The notes: generated from the sequence alone by a model not told the origin. Shown: positions 46,728-55,873, numbered from the stretch's first letter. The stretch is 64,000 bases of DNA from an uncultured Lachnospiraceae bacterium (GCA_902798585.1 CADBXF010000016.1:124001-188000); one strand, 5' to 3'. Program-made: numbers and translations.

Positions 46728-48203
46728 ATGAACAATATTCCTGTAGTAAAACTCGGTATTGTTGCCGTAAGCCGTGACTGCTTCCCGATCGTTCTTTCCG
46801 AGAAGAGACGCGCTGCTATCAAGGCTGCTTACAAGGGTGACCTCTATGAGTGTCCCGTAACTGTGGAGAATGAGCTCGATATGCTCAAGGCTGTTGACGA
46901 TGTTAAGAAGGCAGAGTGCAATGCGCTCGTTGTTTTCCTCGGCAACTTCGGTCCTGAGACTCCCGAGACTTTGATTGCCAAGAACTTCGACGGCCCTGTA
47001 ATGTTTGTTGCAGCTGCCGAGGGCGACGGCGATATGATTAACGGCCGCGGCGATGCTTACTGCGGTATGCTGAACTGCTCCTACAACCTCGGAATGCGCC
47101 ACCTCAAGGGCTATATTCCGGAGTATCCGGTAGGAACCGCTGATGACATTGCGAAGATGATCGCTGACTTCGTTCCGATCGCTCGCGCTATCATCGGTGT
47201 TAAGAATCTCAAGATTATTACCTTCGGACCTCGTCCGCAGGACTTCTTCGCCTGCAACGCTCCGATCAAGGGGCTCTACGAGCTCGGCATTGAGGTTGAG
47301 GAGAACTCCGAGCTTGACCTCTTCGTAGCTTACAAGGCACATGAGAACGATCCCCGTATCCCGGCTGTCTGCGAGGACATGGCTAAGGAAATGGGCGAAG
47401 GCAAGTACTATCCTGAGATGAGCGCACGCATGGCACAGTTCGAGCTTACGCTCCTTGACTGGGCTGAGCAGCACAAGGGCGCACGCAAGTATGTGGCATT
47501 TGCCGACAAGTGCTGGCCTGCTTTCCCGGAGACCTTCGGTTTCGAGCCTTGCTATGTAAACAGCCGTCTCGCAAGCCGCGGTATCCCGGTATCCTGCGAG
47601 GTTGATATCTACGGCGCACTCTCCGAGTACATCGGCGCTTGCGTAACCGGCGATGCAATCACACTCCTTGACATCAACAACTCCGTTCCTCAGTACATCT
47701 ACGACGAGGACATCAAGGGCAAGTATGATTACAAGCTTACCGATACATTCATGGGCTTCCACTGCGGTAACACCCCGTCCTGCAAGATGTGCAGCGACCG
47801 TGCAATCAAGTATCAGCTCATCCAGCACCGTCTCCTTGAGCCGGCCGGCAGCGATCCTGATTTCACGAGAGGCACCCTTGAGGGCGACATCGCTGCAAGC
47901 GACATCACCTTCTATCGTCTGCAGTGCAACAGCGACGGAGAGCTTGTTTCCTATATCGCTGAGGGCGAGATCCTCGATGTACCTACCCGTTCCTTCGGCG
48001 GTATCGCAATCTTCGCCATCAAGGAGATGGGACGCTTCTATCGTCACGTGCTCATCCAGAAGAGATATCCTCACCACGGTGCGGTAGCATTCGGTCACTG
48101 CGGCAAGGCTCTGTTCGAGGTATTCAAGTTCCTCGGCATCAAGGACATTGCTTACAACCAGCCGAAGTCGCTTCCTTACCCGACCGAGAATCCCTGGGCT
48201 TAA
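46728..48203 (+). CDS. L-fucose/L-arabinose isomerase-superfamily protein
   Basis: The 491-residue protein belongs to the FucI/AraA superfamily (COG2407-like), sugar isomerases that interconvert aldoses and ketoses with a divalent metal. Segments supporting this are KLGIVAVSRDCFP, LVVFLGNFGPETPE, FVAAAEGDGD and a C-terminal HCGNTPSCKM and HGAVAFGHCG. The exact sugar is not clear; fucose isomerases are longer (about 590). The ATG at 46728 is preferred over an upstream TTG. Codons are unusually biased toward GCT, GAC and AAG compared with neighbours, and with the perfect promoter this suggests very high expression. Confidence 0.75.
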   Translation: MNNIPVVKLGIVAVSRDCFPIVLSEKRRAAIKAAYKGDLYECPVTVENELDMLKAVDDVKKAECNALVVFLGNFGPETPETLIAKNFDGPVMFVAAAEGDGDMINGRGDAYCGMLNCSYNLGMRHLKGYIPEYPVGTADDIAKMIADFVPIARAIIGVKNLKIITFGPRPQDFFACNAPIKGLYELGIEVEENSELDLFVAYKAHENDPRIPAVCEDMAKEMGEGKYYPEMSARMAQFELTLLDWAEQHKGARKYVAFADKCWPAFPETFGFEPCYVNSRLASRGIPVSCEVDIYGALSEYIGACVTGDAITLLDINNSVPQYIYDEDIKGKYDYKLTDTFMGFHCGNTPSCKMCSDRAIKYQLIQHRLLEPAGSDPDFTRGTLEGDIAASDITFYRLQCNSDGELVSYIAEGEILDVPTRSFGGIAIFAIKEMGRFYRHVLIQKRYPHHGAVAFGHCGKALFEVFKFLGIKDIAYNQPKSLPYPTENPWA

Positions 48204-48236
48204 GGATTGCACCGTATTTAACGGTTGACTTCAAAA

Positions 48237-48265
48237 GGCGGAACCGATTCGGTTCCGCCTTTTTT
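48237..48265 (+). terminator. Intrinsic terminator of the isomerase-like gene
   Basis: GGCGGAACCG-ATT-CGGTTCCGCC (48237-48259) followed by TTTTTT; A's precede it, so it may work in both directions for the convergent nudC gene. Confidence 0.88.
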
Positions 48266-48316
48266 GCTCTTTTTTCCGTATTGTTTGTTGTTTTCCGCCG
48301 GGTTCCGTCGCAGGTG

Positions 48317-49204
48317 TCACTGCTGTCCTTCCTTGAACATCCGCATCATCTCGTTCGTAAGGCTCAGATTGTTCGGCTGCAAAATGATGTCCTCGCGGCG
48401 CACCCACTCTGCGTACTTCAGTTCATTTTCGTCCATATGAATCTCGCCGTCGCCGTCCGCGTCGCAATAGAAACCGACAAGCACATCCTGAGCCATGCCC
48501 CAGGGCTGTGACTTGTAGTAGCGGATGTTGCGAACGCGCACGCCCGTTTCCTCCATCACCTCGCGGGCGACCGTCTCCTCGAGCGTCTCGCCGATCTCCG
48601 TAAAGCCGGCGACAAGCGCATTATGTCCGAAGCCGCGGCGATATTTTGTAAGCAAAATGCTGTCGCCCTTCGTCACGCCGACAATCACCGCGGGATTGAT
48701 GCGCGGATAAATTGTATTGCCGCATGCAGGGCAGACAAGAGCCCGCTCGGTCGCGCTGTGGGCAAGCGCCCCGCCGCAGCGCCCGCAGAAGCGGTTGTCC
48801 CGGTACCAGCGCCACAAATGAAACGCGGTAAATGCCGCATAAACTTCCTTGCCGATGCACAGATCGCGAAGCTCCCGCAGCGTCCGAAACGCATAACCGT
48901 CCTTTTGCAGTCCCGCTGCAACCGATGCGGAATCGCTCTCCCCGCAACCGTCAGCCGGTACGGAACCATTCCCGCAGACATCCTCCGCCGCCAGAAAGTA
49001 CCGCCGCTCATCGAGCGAAAACAGGTATACGGCGCTGTCAATCAGCTCAGCCGCTGCCGCTCCCTCCGGAAAATGAACCTCGCCGCCGTCGGTGTTTACA
49101 AGCAGCTTTCCGTCTCCGTCCGTAATCACCAGCGCGTCAGACGGCGCCATTTTACATGCCTCAAAGCGGTTGACAAGTCTGCTCGGAAAAATATCCTGTA
49201 TCAT
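48317..49204 (-). CDS. nudC: NAD(H) pyrophosphatase / NAD-cap hydrolase (NudC-like Nudix enzyme)
   Basis: The 295-residue enzyme hydrolyses NADH or removes NAD caps from RNA. It has an N-terminal domain, a four-Cys zinc ribbon (CGRCGGAL, CPACGN) and the Nudix box (GETLEETVAREVMEETGV). The NudC-specific SQPW motif follows, continuing as SQPWGMAQD rather than the usual SQPWPFPxS. A weak GGAT site precedes the ATG. It lies 42 nt downstream of the citrate-synthase-like gene on the same strand. Confidence 0.9.
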   Translation of the reverse strand: MIQDIFPSRLVNRFEACKMAPSDALVITDGDGKLLVNTDGGEVHFPEGAAAAELIDSAVYLFSLDERRYFLAAEDVCGNGSVPADGCGESDSASVAAGLQKDGYAFRTLRELRDLCIGKEVYAAFTAFHLWRWYRDNRFCGRCGGALAHSATERALVCPACGNTIYPRINPAVIVGVTKGDSILLTKYRRGFGHNALVAGFTEIGETLEETVAREVMEETGVRVRNIRYYKSQPWGMAQDVLVGFYCDADGDGEIHMDENELKYAEWVRREDIILQPNNLSLTNEMMRMFKEGQQ

Positions 49205-49246
49205 ACCAATCCTCGATTAATTCCTGAAATACGGCTTTCACCGTCG

Positions 49247-50680
49247 TCACTGCGGAAGACCGCCGAACATATTGACCGCCGCGACAAGCTCATCGTCGGT
49301 GAGAACCGTCACGCGGCCGCCCTCGTACTCCGCATCCACCCAGTCTTTGATGGCGTGAACAAGGGGATCGTTTTTGCCGATTTTCTTATCGCCCGTGAGA
49401 TGGTAATACGAGTCAATCCAGTGCGCGATGCCGGCAAGTCCCGAAGTGTTCGAGACCGCGCAGACAACCGGGCGGTTTAAGAATTTTTCGGTATCGAAAA
49501 TATTGTAAATTTCCTCGTTTTTAAGAAGGCCGTCCGCATGAATTCCGGCGCGCGTCACATTGAAATTGCGGCCGACGAAAGGCGTGCGGTCCGGAATGTG
49601 ATAGCCGAGTTCCTTCTCGTAGTACTCGGCAAGCTCGGTGATTACGGTCGTCTCCATGCCGTTTAAGTCGCCCTTGAGCTGCGCATATTCAAACACCATC
49701 GCCTCAAGAGGCGTGTTGCCCGTGCGCTCGCCGATGCCGAACAGCGAAGTATTGACGCCGGAGCAGCCGTACAGCCATGCCGTTGTGGAGTTCGAAACCG
49801 CCTTGTAGAAGTCGTTGTGGCCGTGCCACTCGAGAAGCTCGTGCGGAACGCCGGCGTGGGTGTGCAGCGCGTAGATGATGCCCTGCACCGAGCGGGGAAT
49901 AACCGCACCCGGGAAGTTGACGCCGTACCCCATCGTGTCGCAGGCGCGAATCTTGATCGGAATTTTGTATTGCTCCATGAGCTTCATCAGTTCCACGCAG
50001 AACGGCACCACATAGCCGTAAATGTCGGCGCGGGTGATGTCCTCAAGGTGGCAGCGCGGCGAGATGCCTGCCTCCAGGCAGTCGCGGACAACGCTTAAAT
50101 AGTGGTCCATCGCCTGACGGCGCGTCATTCGGAGTTTCAGGAAAATGTGATAGTCCGAGCAGCTTACGAGAATACCGGTCTCCTTGAGCCCGATCTCCTT
50201 CACAAGCTTGAAATCCTCCTTGCTTGCGCGAATCCAGCTTGTAATCTCCGGAAACTGATAGCCGCGCTCCATACAGCGGTATACGGCGTCGCGATCCTTC
50301 TTGCTGTAGAGAAAGAACTCGCAGGCGCGAATCATGCCGTTCGGGCCGCCGAGACGGTGCAGGTAATCGTAGATTGTCACAATCTGCTCAGTCGTATAAG
50401 GCGCGCGGGACTGCTGCCCGTCGCGGAATGTCGTGTCGGTTATCCAAATCTGCTTCGGCATATTGTGCGGAACGATGCGGTCGTTAAACGGAATCTTCGG
50501 AATCTCCTTATACGGGAACATGTTCCGGAAGACATTCGGCTTCTTCACATCGTCCAGAATATACATATGCTCTTCAATCTGCAGAAGGTTGTTCTTCTCG
50601 TTCATCGTCACGGGACGGTTGGTAAAGCAATCCTCCCCCATCTCCCCGAGGATTGTCATTTCGTCTTTCATCTCGGCCAT
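49247..50680 (-). CDS. HMGL-family acyltransferase, probably Re-citrate synthase or isopropylmalate-synthase-like
   Basis: The 477-residue protein has the DRE-TIM barrel signature TTFRDGQQSRAPYTTEQI, the CHLEDITRADIYG region and the metal-binding HGHNDFYKA. It differs from ordinary LeuA in an N-terminal extension of about 70 residues and in lacking the C-terminal allosteric domain. The overall pattern fits the Re-citrate synthases of clostridia, which make citrate from oxaloacetate and acetyl-CoA. Homocitrate or isopropylmalate synthase activity is also possible. GGAGG precedes the ATG at 50680, and a promoter with perfect -35 lies upstream. Confidence 0.7.
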   Translation of the reverse strand: MAEMKDEMTILGEMGEDCFTNRPVTMNEKNNLLQIEEHMYILDDVKKPNVFRNMFPYKEIPKIPFNDRIVPHNMPKQIWITDTTFRDGQQSRAPYTTEQIVTIYDYLHRLGGPNGMIRACEFFLYSKKDRDAVYRCMERGYQFPEITSWIRASKEDFKLVKEIGLKETGILVSCSDYHIFLKLRMTRRQAMDHYLSVVRDCLEAGISPRCHLEDITRADIYGYVVPFCVELMKLMEQYKIPIKIRACDTMGYGVNFPGAVIPRSVQGIIYALHTHAGVPHELLEWHGHNDFYKAVSNSTTAWLYGCSGVNTSLFGIGERTGNTPLEAMVFEYAQLKGDLNGMETTVITELAEYYEKELGYHIPDRTPFVGRNFNVTRAGIHADGLLKNEEIYNIFDTEKFLNRPVVCAVSNTSGLAGIAHWIDSYYHLTGDKKIGKNDPLVHAIKDWVDAEYEGGRVTVLTDDELVAAVNMFGGLPQ

Positions 50681-50712
50681 ACACAGTGCCTCCTTTTAAG
50701 CGCATTTGCATA

Positions 50713-50741
50713 AGTGTATACAATTATACCGGATATGTCAA
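50713..50741 (-). promoter_or_regulatory. Promoter of the citrate-synthase-like gene
   Basis: On the minus strand TTGACA (50741-50736) and TACACT (50718-50713) are 17 bp apart. A second TATAAT lies only 7 bp after the -35 and was judged coincidental. Confidence 0.65.
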
Positions 50742-50930
50742 GACGGAAATTTACATTTTCCGCAAAATTACTTTCCATAAAAAGCGGTCGGGAATCAAAT
50801 TTTCCGGCTCTTCAAAAAACTTCCCGGTTCCTTTCGCTTCCCCTTCTCCATCCCCCGCGTATGTATGCTATAATAAGATGTTGAGGAATGCGACCGTAGC
50901 TCCGCATTCCGTTTGTTTCGGAGGTCCGAC

Positions 50931-51812
50931 ATGTTTGAAAGCAAAAGAGGAAGCGTAAAAAGCGGTATTACGAACTTCAGCATATGTATCGTCGCTTCCC
51001 TGATTTACTGTCTCGGCGTAAACTTCTTCATTTTACCCGGCGGGTTGTATTCCGGCGGGTTTACCGGTATTGCGCAGCTTCTCTCGCTTCTGGCGGAGGG
51101 GACGCGCCTCGAGCCCTACAACATCCGGGGTATTTTGTATTTCATTCTGAACATTCCGCTCGTCATCATCGGCTGGCGCGCACTCGGCAGCAAACCGATG
51201 TTTAAAGCCGGCTTCACCATCATTTTGGAGAGCGCCCTCATGTCTCTTCTTCCGATCCCGAAGGAGCCGATTATCACGGACGCACTCACAAACACCATTG
51301 TCGGCGGCTTCTTTGAAGGCATCGGCAGCGGGCTTCTCTATGTCGGCTTCGGCTCAAGCGGCGGAACCGACATCATCGGCATCGTCATGAGCCTTAAGTA
51401 CCGCTCCCTGAGCGTCGGCAAAGTTTCTCTCGCCGTCAATATCGTTGTATACGCGGTCTGCGCGATTGTCTTCAACCCGACCGTCGCCGTATACTCCGTC
51501 ATCGCGGCTTTTTGCAGTTCCCTGATTATCGACCGGATTCACCTGCAAAACCGCGCCGTAACCGTCGATATTTTCACCAACAGAGACCGCGAGATCGGCG
51601 ATTGGATTCGCGACAATCTCGACCGCAGCGCCACCGTCTTCACCGGGACGGGCGCATATTCCGGCGCCGAGCGGAAGCTGCTCATAAGCGTCATGTCGGA
51701 GTACGAATACCACCGCTTAAAGCATGCGCTTCCCGAGCTCGACCCCACGGCCTTTGCCAATGTCTATCCTTCCACCGCCGTGCTCGGAGAATTCGAGAAA
51801 CGACTGTCATAG
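50931..51812 (+). CDS. YitT-family membrane protein
   Basis: The 293-residue protein has about five transmembrane helices (including GVNFFILPGGLYSGGFTGIA) and a cytoplasmic C-terminal DUF2179 domain (VTVDIFTNRDREIGDWI, VFTGTGAYSGAERKLL). YitT proteins are widespread in Firmicutes and lack an established function. The ATG at 50931 follows GGAGG by 6 nt. A leader hairpin (GGAATGCG/CGCATTCC, 50885-50910) and a TATAAT-like -10 lie upstream. Confidence 0.9.
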   Translation: MFESKRGSVKSGITNFSICIVASLIYCLGVNFFILPGGLYSGGFTGIAQLLSLLAEGTRLEPYNIRGILYFILNIPLVIIGWRALGSKPMFKAGFTIILESALMSLLPIPKEPIITDALTNTIVGGFFEGIGSGLLYVGFGSSGGTDIIGIVMSLKYRSLSVGKVSLAVNIVVYAVCAIVFNPTVAVYSVIAAFCSSLIIDRIHLQNRAVTVDIFTNRDREIGDWIRDNLDRSATVFTGTGAYSGAERKLLISVMSEYEYHRLKHALPELDPTAFANVYPSTAVLGEFEKRLS

Positions 51813-51844
51813 CGGCGGAAGCTTCTCTTCAAGGCCAATCAAAT

Positions 51845-51884
51845 ACAGCGGTTTCCGCAACTCTGCGGTCACCGCTGTTTTTTA
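51845..51884 (+). terminator. Intrinsic terminator of yitT
   Basis: ACAGCGGT (51845-51852) pairs with ACCGCTGT (51871-51878), with an inner CCGCA/TGCGG stem, followed by a T-run. Confidence 0.88.
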
Positions 51885-51926
51885 TTCCCGCTCAAACGAC
51901 GCAGGCAGTATTTTCCATGTGATAAA

Positions 51927-52322
51927 TCAATGGCACCGGCTCGCGTAACCGCGGAGCAGATACTGCAGAAGGAAGAGCTTCTGCCGCTCCTCGGCGCTCG
52001 TACTCTCGCGCTTTCGGATTGCCTCAAGCTTGCGGATGCAGGCGTATCGGTCGTAATCGCCGAGCTCCTCCATGCCCTCCGGCACCGGCTCCATCGATAC
52101 AAAAGCAAGCAACCGCAGAAGAACTTTTTCATTTACCGCCGGATTCGCAGACTCGTCCGCGGCGACACCGGTATCCCCGGCGGCGCCCTCTTCCCCCAGA
52201 AGGCACACCGTGTCCAATATTATTTTCTTTATCTCTGCGGTGGTATAATCCTCGCCCATCGCACAGACGAGCGTCGCATCATCCTCGCCGATATTTTCAA
52301 GATACAATTCCATCGCGTCCAT
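51927..52322 (-). CDS. Small acidic protein of unknown function
   Basis: The 131-residue, mostly helical acidic protein begins MDAMELYLENIGEDD and ends in a basic, Leu-rich stretch. No signal, membrane segment or known motif was recognised. The ATG at 52322 has an AAAGGA site; an in-frame ATG 7 codons upstream lacks one. It is 26 nt downstream of the Gln-rich membrane-protein gene and is likely co-transcribed with it. Confidence 0.5.
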   Translation of the reverse strand: MDAMELYLENIGEDDATLVCAMGEDYTTAEIKKIILDTVCLLGEEGAAGDTGVAADESANPAVNEKVLLRLLAFVSMEPVPEGMEELGDYDRYACIRKLEAIRKRESTSAEERQKLFLLQYLLRGYASRCH

Positions 52323-52348
52323 GGTTTCACCGTCCTTTGCCAAATTGT

Positions 52349-52927
52349 TTAACGCCGCAAAGGATGTCCCGGACCGGTCTGCCGGTTCAAAATCTCCTGC
52401 GCCATCTGCTGATTGAGAAGTTCCTGCCCCAACCGCTGCTGGTCGGCTATCTCCATCGCCATTCTCTGCTGTTCCAGCATCTGCTGCTGTATCACAAGCT
52501 GTTGCTGCTCCAGAAACTGACGCTCCTGCAGCTGCCGCTGCATGATTTGCTGCTGTCTGCGCTGATCCGCCAGCTGTTCCTCATAGACATCCGCAAAATA
52601 GGGGTTGTACTGCACGGACATATCGTCGATATGGTCCATCTCCGGATTCGGCTCAACGGACGCGCCCGGAATGTTCTGCTGCATATTCGGCATCGCACCG
52701 GGCATCATGGTTCCCGGCATGCCCTGCTGCGGAACCACAATCACCTCCGGCTTAAATGCGCCGCGGTAACATTTGCGGATTCCCTTGAGGGAGAGCAGCA
52801 GGAAGAAGACGGAAACAAACATTCCGATGTAATCGCGATCGTGCCAATAATCCTTGCTGACGGACAACACCCCGATCATAAAAAGGACCAATAAAAAGAA
52901 GAAAAAGGCATAAATGACCCGCTTCAT
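52349..52927 (-). CDS. Membrane protein with Gln-rich coiled-coil tail
   Basis: The 192-residue protein has two N-terminal hydrophobic helices (IYAFFFFLLVLFMIGVLSV and IGMFVSVFFLLLSL). A Met/Pro/Gly linker follows, then a long Gln-rich helical tail (RRQQQIMQRQLQERQFLEQQ-type repeats, about 120-180), predicted as coiled coil. GGAGG precedes the ATG at 52927. Function is unknown; multimer formation through the tail is likely. Confidence 0.6.
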   Translation of the reverse strand: MKRVIYAFFFFLLVLFMIGVLSVSKDYWHDRDYIGMFVSVFFLLLSLKGIRKCYRGAFKPEVIVVPQQGMPGTMMPGAMPNMQQNIPGASVEPNPEMDHIDDMSVQYNPYFADVYEEQLADQRRQQQIMQRQLQERQFLEQQQLVIQQQMLEQQRMAMEIADQQRLGQELLNQQMAQEILNRQTGPGHPLRR

Positions 52928-52954
52928 ACTTCCTCCGAGCACACCTAAGAAAAC

Positions 52955-52975
52955 GGGGCTGCCTGCGGCAGCCCC
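52955..52975 (-). terminator. Intrinsic terminator after the GlsB-like gene
   Basis: GGGGCTGCC/GGCAGCCCC, 9 bp with a 3-nt loop, followed on the minus strand by GTTTTCTT. Confidence 0.7.
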
Positions 52976-53013
52976 ATACTTTTCCGAACATTGAGTACGC
53001 AAACAACCGATGA

Positions 53014-53256
53014 TTATTTCTTCATCAGGAATCTTCCGATTGCAATCAGGATGCAGGTACCGAGAACACCGCCGATGATGTTGCCGATGATACCGTGGAA
53101 GCTGATTCCGATGATGCTGAACAACCAGCTACCGAGAGCTCCGCCGACGATACCGAGAATGATATTGACAATCAAACCCTGGTTCTTCGAGCCCATGAAC
53201 TGACCTGCCAACCAACCGCAGAGACCACCGATCGCCAAAGAAATAAGAATATGCAT
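53014..53256 (-). CDS. GlsB/YeaQ/YmgE-family small membrane protein
   Basis: The 80-residue protein has three hydrophobic stretches with many Gly residues (IGGLCGWLAGQFMGSKNQGL, IVGGALGSWLFSIIGI, IIGGVLGTCILIAIGRFL), the pattern of the transglycosylase-associated/GlsB stress-protein family. GGAGG precedes the ATG. The biochemical role is unknown; homologs are induced by general stress. Confidence 0.9.
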   Translation of the reverse strand: MHILISLAIGGLCGWLAGQFMGSKNQGLIVNIILGIVGGALGSWLFSIIGISFHGIIGNIIGGVLGTCILIAIGRFLMKK

Positions 53257-53474
53257 AGAGCACCTCCGTATGGTTTATAAATGGTTTTTGCTGCTCCGAC
53301 CGTCGCGCGCCGGTCGCTGTCTTCCGGGGCTTTTCCCCTTGAACTGAGGATATCTTACCACATATTTTTCGAAAATACAATACCTCCGGACGCAAAAAGG
53401 TAAATTTAATTTAACATCAATGTTTTATTAATGAACCGTTAATCTCCCGGCAAACCCCGCCGAAAGCGCTGCAT

Positions 53475-53978
53475 CTACAGCCGGAACCGCAACTCCCACG
53501 CAACGCAGAATACCGCGAGCGCCGCCGTAAACACCGCGGCGACCATCCGGGCTCTGCTTCGGAACAGTTTTCCCACGGGAGGTCGCACCAGCCGCAAAAA
53601 CAATGTGGCCAGAAGGCCGAACATCGCGCTGCTCACGCCCGAGATGCGCCCCTGAAACTGCAGCGGCCAGTTCTCGTATGTCCAAAGCGATTCGTGCAGA
53701 AAATACTCTATCGCGTAGGAGCTCGCAAGCTCAATGGCCGTGGCAATCAACGCACTTCCGAAGAAGAGGAGGAAAATGTTCTTTCGCTCCCGAAAGATGC
53801 CCAAAAGCAGCAGTATCCCGAAACCGTAAATCGGGCACATCGGGAGATGAAGAACGCCCCGGTCCTGATAATGATGAAACATTACATACACGCAGCCAAT
53901 CTCGTAGAGCCATCCAAGGAAAGCCGCAAGCATAAACAAAAGGAGGTATTCGGTTATGGCGGAAAATGCCTTCTTCAC
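53475..53978 (-). CDS. CmpB-like putative ABC-transporter-permease family membrane protein
   Basis: The 167-residue protein has four to five transmembrane helices and the family pattern FLGWLYEIGCVYVMF, RGVLHLPMCPIYGFG, matching PF06541-type proteins (annotated putative ABC transporter permease, true function unknown). A GTG at 53978 is used, after a strong AAAGGAGG site at a rather long spacing. No ATPase partner is adjacent. Confidence 0.8.
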   Translation of the reverse strand: MKKAFSAITEYLLLFMLAAFLGWLYEIGCVYVMFHHYQDRGVLHLPMCPIYGFGILLLLGIFRERKNIFLLFFGSALIATAIELASSYAIEYFLHESLWTYENWPLQFQGRISGVSSAMFGLLATLFLRLVRPPVGKLFRSRARMVAAVFTAALAVFCVAWELRFRL

Positions 53979-54084
53979 AGCGCCGAATCCTCCTTTTCTT
54001 TTCTCCTATCCTGCCTGCTGTACGCTGCACGGTTTCCGCGCGAATGCATCCTGCAGGCGTCATTTTTCGCAGATATCCTGCGCA

Positions 54085-55422
54085 TCACATCTTTCGGAAT
54101 GTAAACTCCTTAAGCGTGAACAACTCTCTTCCCGCGAACATCTCCGGGAACCACCCTCCTGCTGTGCTCTCCGCGACGAAGAACACAGCGTGACGCCCGG
54201 TCACCGCCTGCACATTCGCCTCGTACACTCCGTCCGCAAGGCCGATATCGACGACGCCGATCTCGGGGCCGTCCGGCGCATCGATACGGACATGGACCTT
54301 TGCAAAAATCCCGCGCCCGCCCGTGCGAAGCAGCAGCTGCATCGTCCTGCTCGAAAAATCTTCGCCGAAGTCAAAATACTTATAGCCGAGGACACACCCG
54401 TGCGTGATGTTGACTACGCTGCGGGTGAAAGGGTCATTTTCCGTGACAAAGCAGCCGCCCGTAAGGTAGCACGCGAGCTCCGCCGGCGTGATATCGAAGG
54501 GATTGAGCGACTCCTGGAAACCGAGGGAGGTCATCTCCACCTCGGGGATGGTGCCGTCCGGCAAAATCTCAATTTTCTCCACACATCCGCGCCGCGACAT
54601 AATCGTATTATTGGTCATGCGGTGATAGAAAATATACCATTGATCTTTGATCTTACAAATCGAACCGTGGTTGTTGCCGGCCGGATAGTTGATGCCGTTG
54701 TCGACAATCGTTCCGCGAATCGTATACGGTCCGAGAGGCTTGTCGGAGGTCGCGTACATCAGCCGGCTGCCGCGCCGCGGCGAATAAAGCAGATAGTAGG
54801 TGTCGCCGATTTTGCGGGGCGAGCACGCCTCGTAAAAATCCTCCGGCTTCTGCCCCGGAGGCAGGATATCCTCGACAAAGGTATCATCCTTCGTGTCGAC
54901 CATCGTGTCCGCGTCAAGCTCCACGCCGAACGACCGCTCAAAGCCGCAGTACACATACACGCGGCCGTCGTCGTCAACCAGCACGCCCGGGTCCACAAAC
55001 CACCCGTCGCCGTAGCCCACCTCATGCGGTGTCTTCGGCTCGCCGTGGCGGTATTGATCAATCAGCACAAACGGTCCCTCCGGGCGGTCGCTCACCGCAA
55101 CGCATCCGTGCGCGCCCATAATGTATGCGTAAAGATAGTATTTTCCGTCTTTCTCCACCACATCCGGCGCAAACAGATAACCGTCCGTCCACGCTGCGGT
55201 GTCGCTTTCGTGGTCGGTGTCATCCGCCGTGTGGAAAATATGCCCGTGGCATGTCCAGCGGTTCAAATCATCGACGGACGCGGACCAGCACAAAAGCTTA
55301 TGGTCGCAAAATGCATCCGAAGCCGCCTGATCATGGCTTCCGTACACATACACGCGATTGCCGAACACTCGCGGCTCTCCGTCCGGGATATACTCCCACA
55401 ACGGTAAATAAGGATTGGGCAT
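54085..55422 (-). CDS. Glycoside hydrolase family 43 with C-terminal CBM6-like domain
   Basis: The 445-residue protein has the five-bladed propeller of GH43: the catalytic base Asp near the start (LWEYIPDGEPRVF, VYVYGSHD), the pKa-modulating Asp in FAPDVVEKDGKYYLY, and the acid Glu in FYEACSPRK. The last 130 residues look like a CBM6-type beta sandwich. It lacks a signal peptide and probably cleaves xylose or arabinose residues from imported xylo-oligosaccharides. The ATG at 55422 follows GGAGG. Confidence 0.9.
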   Translation of the reverse strand: MPNPYLPLWEYIPDGEPRVFGNRVYVYGSHDQAASDAFCDHKLLCWSASVDDLNRWTCHGHIFHTADDTDHESDTAAWTDGYLFAPDVVEKDGKYYLYAYIMGAHGCVAVSDRPEGPFVLIDQYRHGEPKTPHEVGYGDGWFVDPGVLVDDDGRVYVYCGFERSFGVELDADTMVDTKDDTFVEDILPPGQKPEDFYEACSPRKIGDTYYLLYSPRRGSRLMYATSDKPLGPYTIRGTIVDNGINYPAGNNHGSICKIKDQWYIFYHRMTNNTIMSRRGCVEKIEILPDGTIPEVEMTSLGFQESLNPFDITPAELACYLTGGCFVTENDPFTRSVVNITHGCVLGYKYFDFGEDFSSRTMQLLLRTGGRGIFAKVHVRIDAPDGPEIGVVDIGLADGVYEANVQAVTGRHAVFFVAESTAGGWFPEMFAGRELFTLKEFTFRKM

Positions 55423-55484
55423 AGAAACCTCCTGCTGCAATTACCGATAATCTCCGACGACGAGCCCGCCGGACGGACGCAAAA

Positions 55485-55844
55485 TCACTCCTCCCCGGAT
55501 TCCTCTTTCGAAGAAGCGGATTTGTACGGTTCTGTATAACGAATCCGGGGCTCCTTTGCGTGCGGCGCCAAGTCGTTTATGCGGCGCATATGACTGATGT
55601 CCTCGCAAAGAGTCACAAACATCGTAAGGAGAAACGCCGCGAGAACGATTCCGAGTTCTTCGATTGCAAAAAGAACAAGGCAGTGAAAAAAGCCGTAAAC
55701 CTCCTCCCGGAGCTCCGTCAGTTCCGTCACACTATCTCGGTATATCAGCGACGGACATATCCAGAGAATTGCCACATAGGCCATCAACACAAAGGCCAGA
55801 ATCTTAATCAGCTTGCGAGCGGTGTCATGAGAAACCTCAAACAT
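55485..55844 (-). CDS. Small membrane protein of unknown function
   Basis: The 119-residue protein has two hydrophobic helices (ILAFVLMAYVAILWICPSLI and LGIVLAAFLLTMFVTLC) and a charged C-terminus. No family was recognised. The start at 55844 has a GGGGG stretch upstream; an ATG 5 codons earlier lacks a site. It lies 29 nt downstream of alr. Confidence 0.5.
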   Translation of the reverse strand: MFEVSHDTARKLIKILAFVLMAYVAILWICPSLIYRDSVTELTELREEVYGFFHCLVLFAIEELGIVLAAFLLTMFVTLCEDISHMRRINDLAPHAKEPRIRYTEPYKSASSKEESGEE

Positions 55845-55873
55845 TTTACATACCCCCATAAATAATAATCGGT

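Noticed and set aside
50724..50741. TATAAT 7 bp downstream of a TTGACA near 50.73 kb
   Set aside because: Spacing is far too short for a sigma-A promoter; a TACACT at the correct 17-bp spacing fits better.
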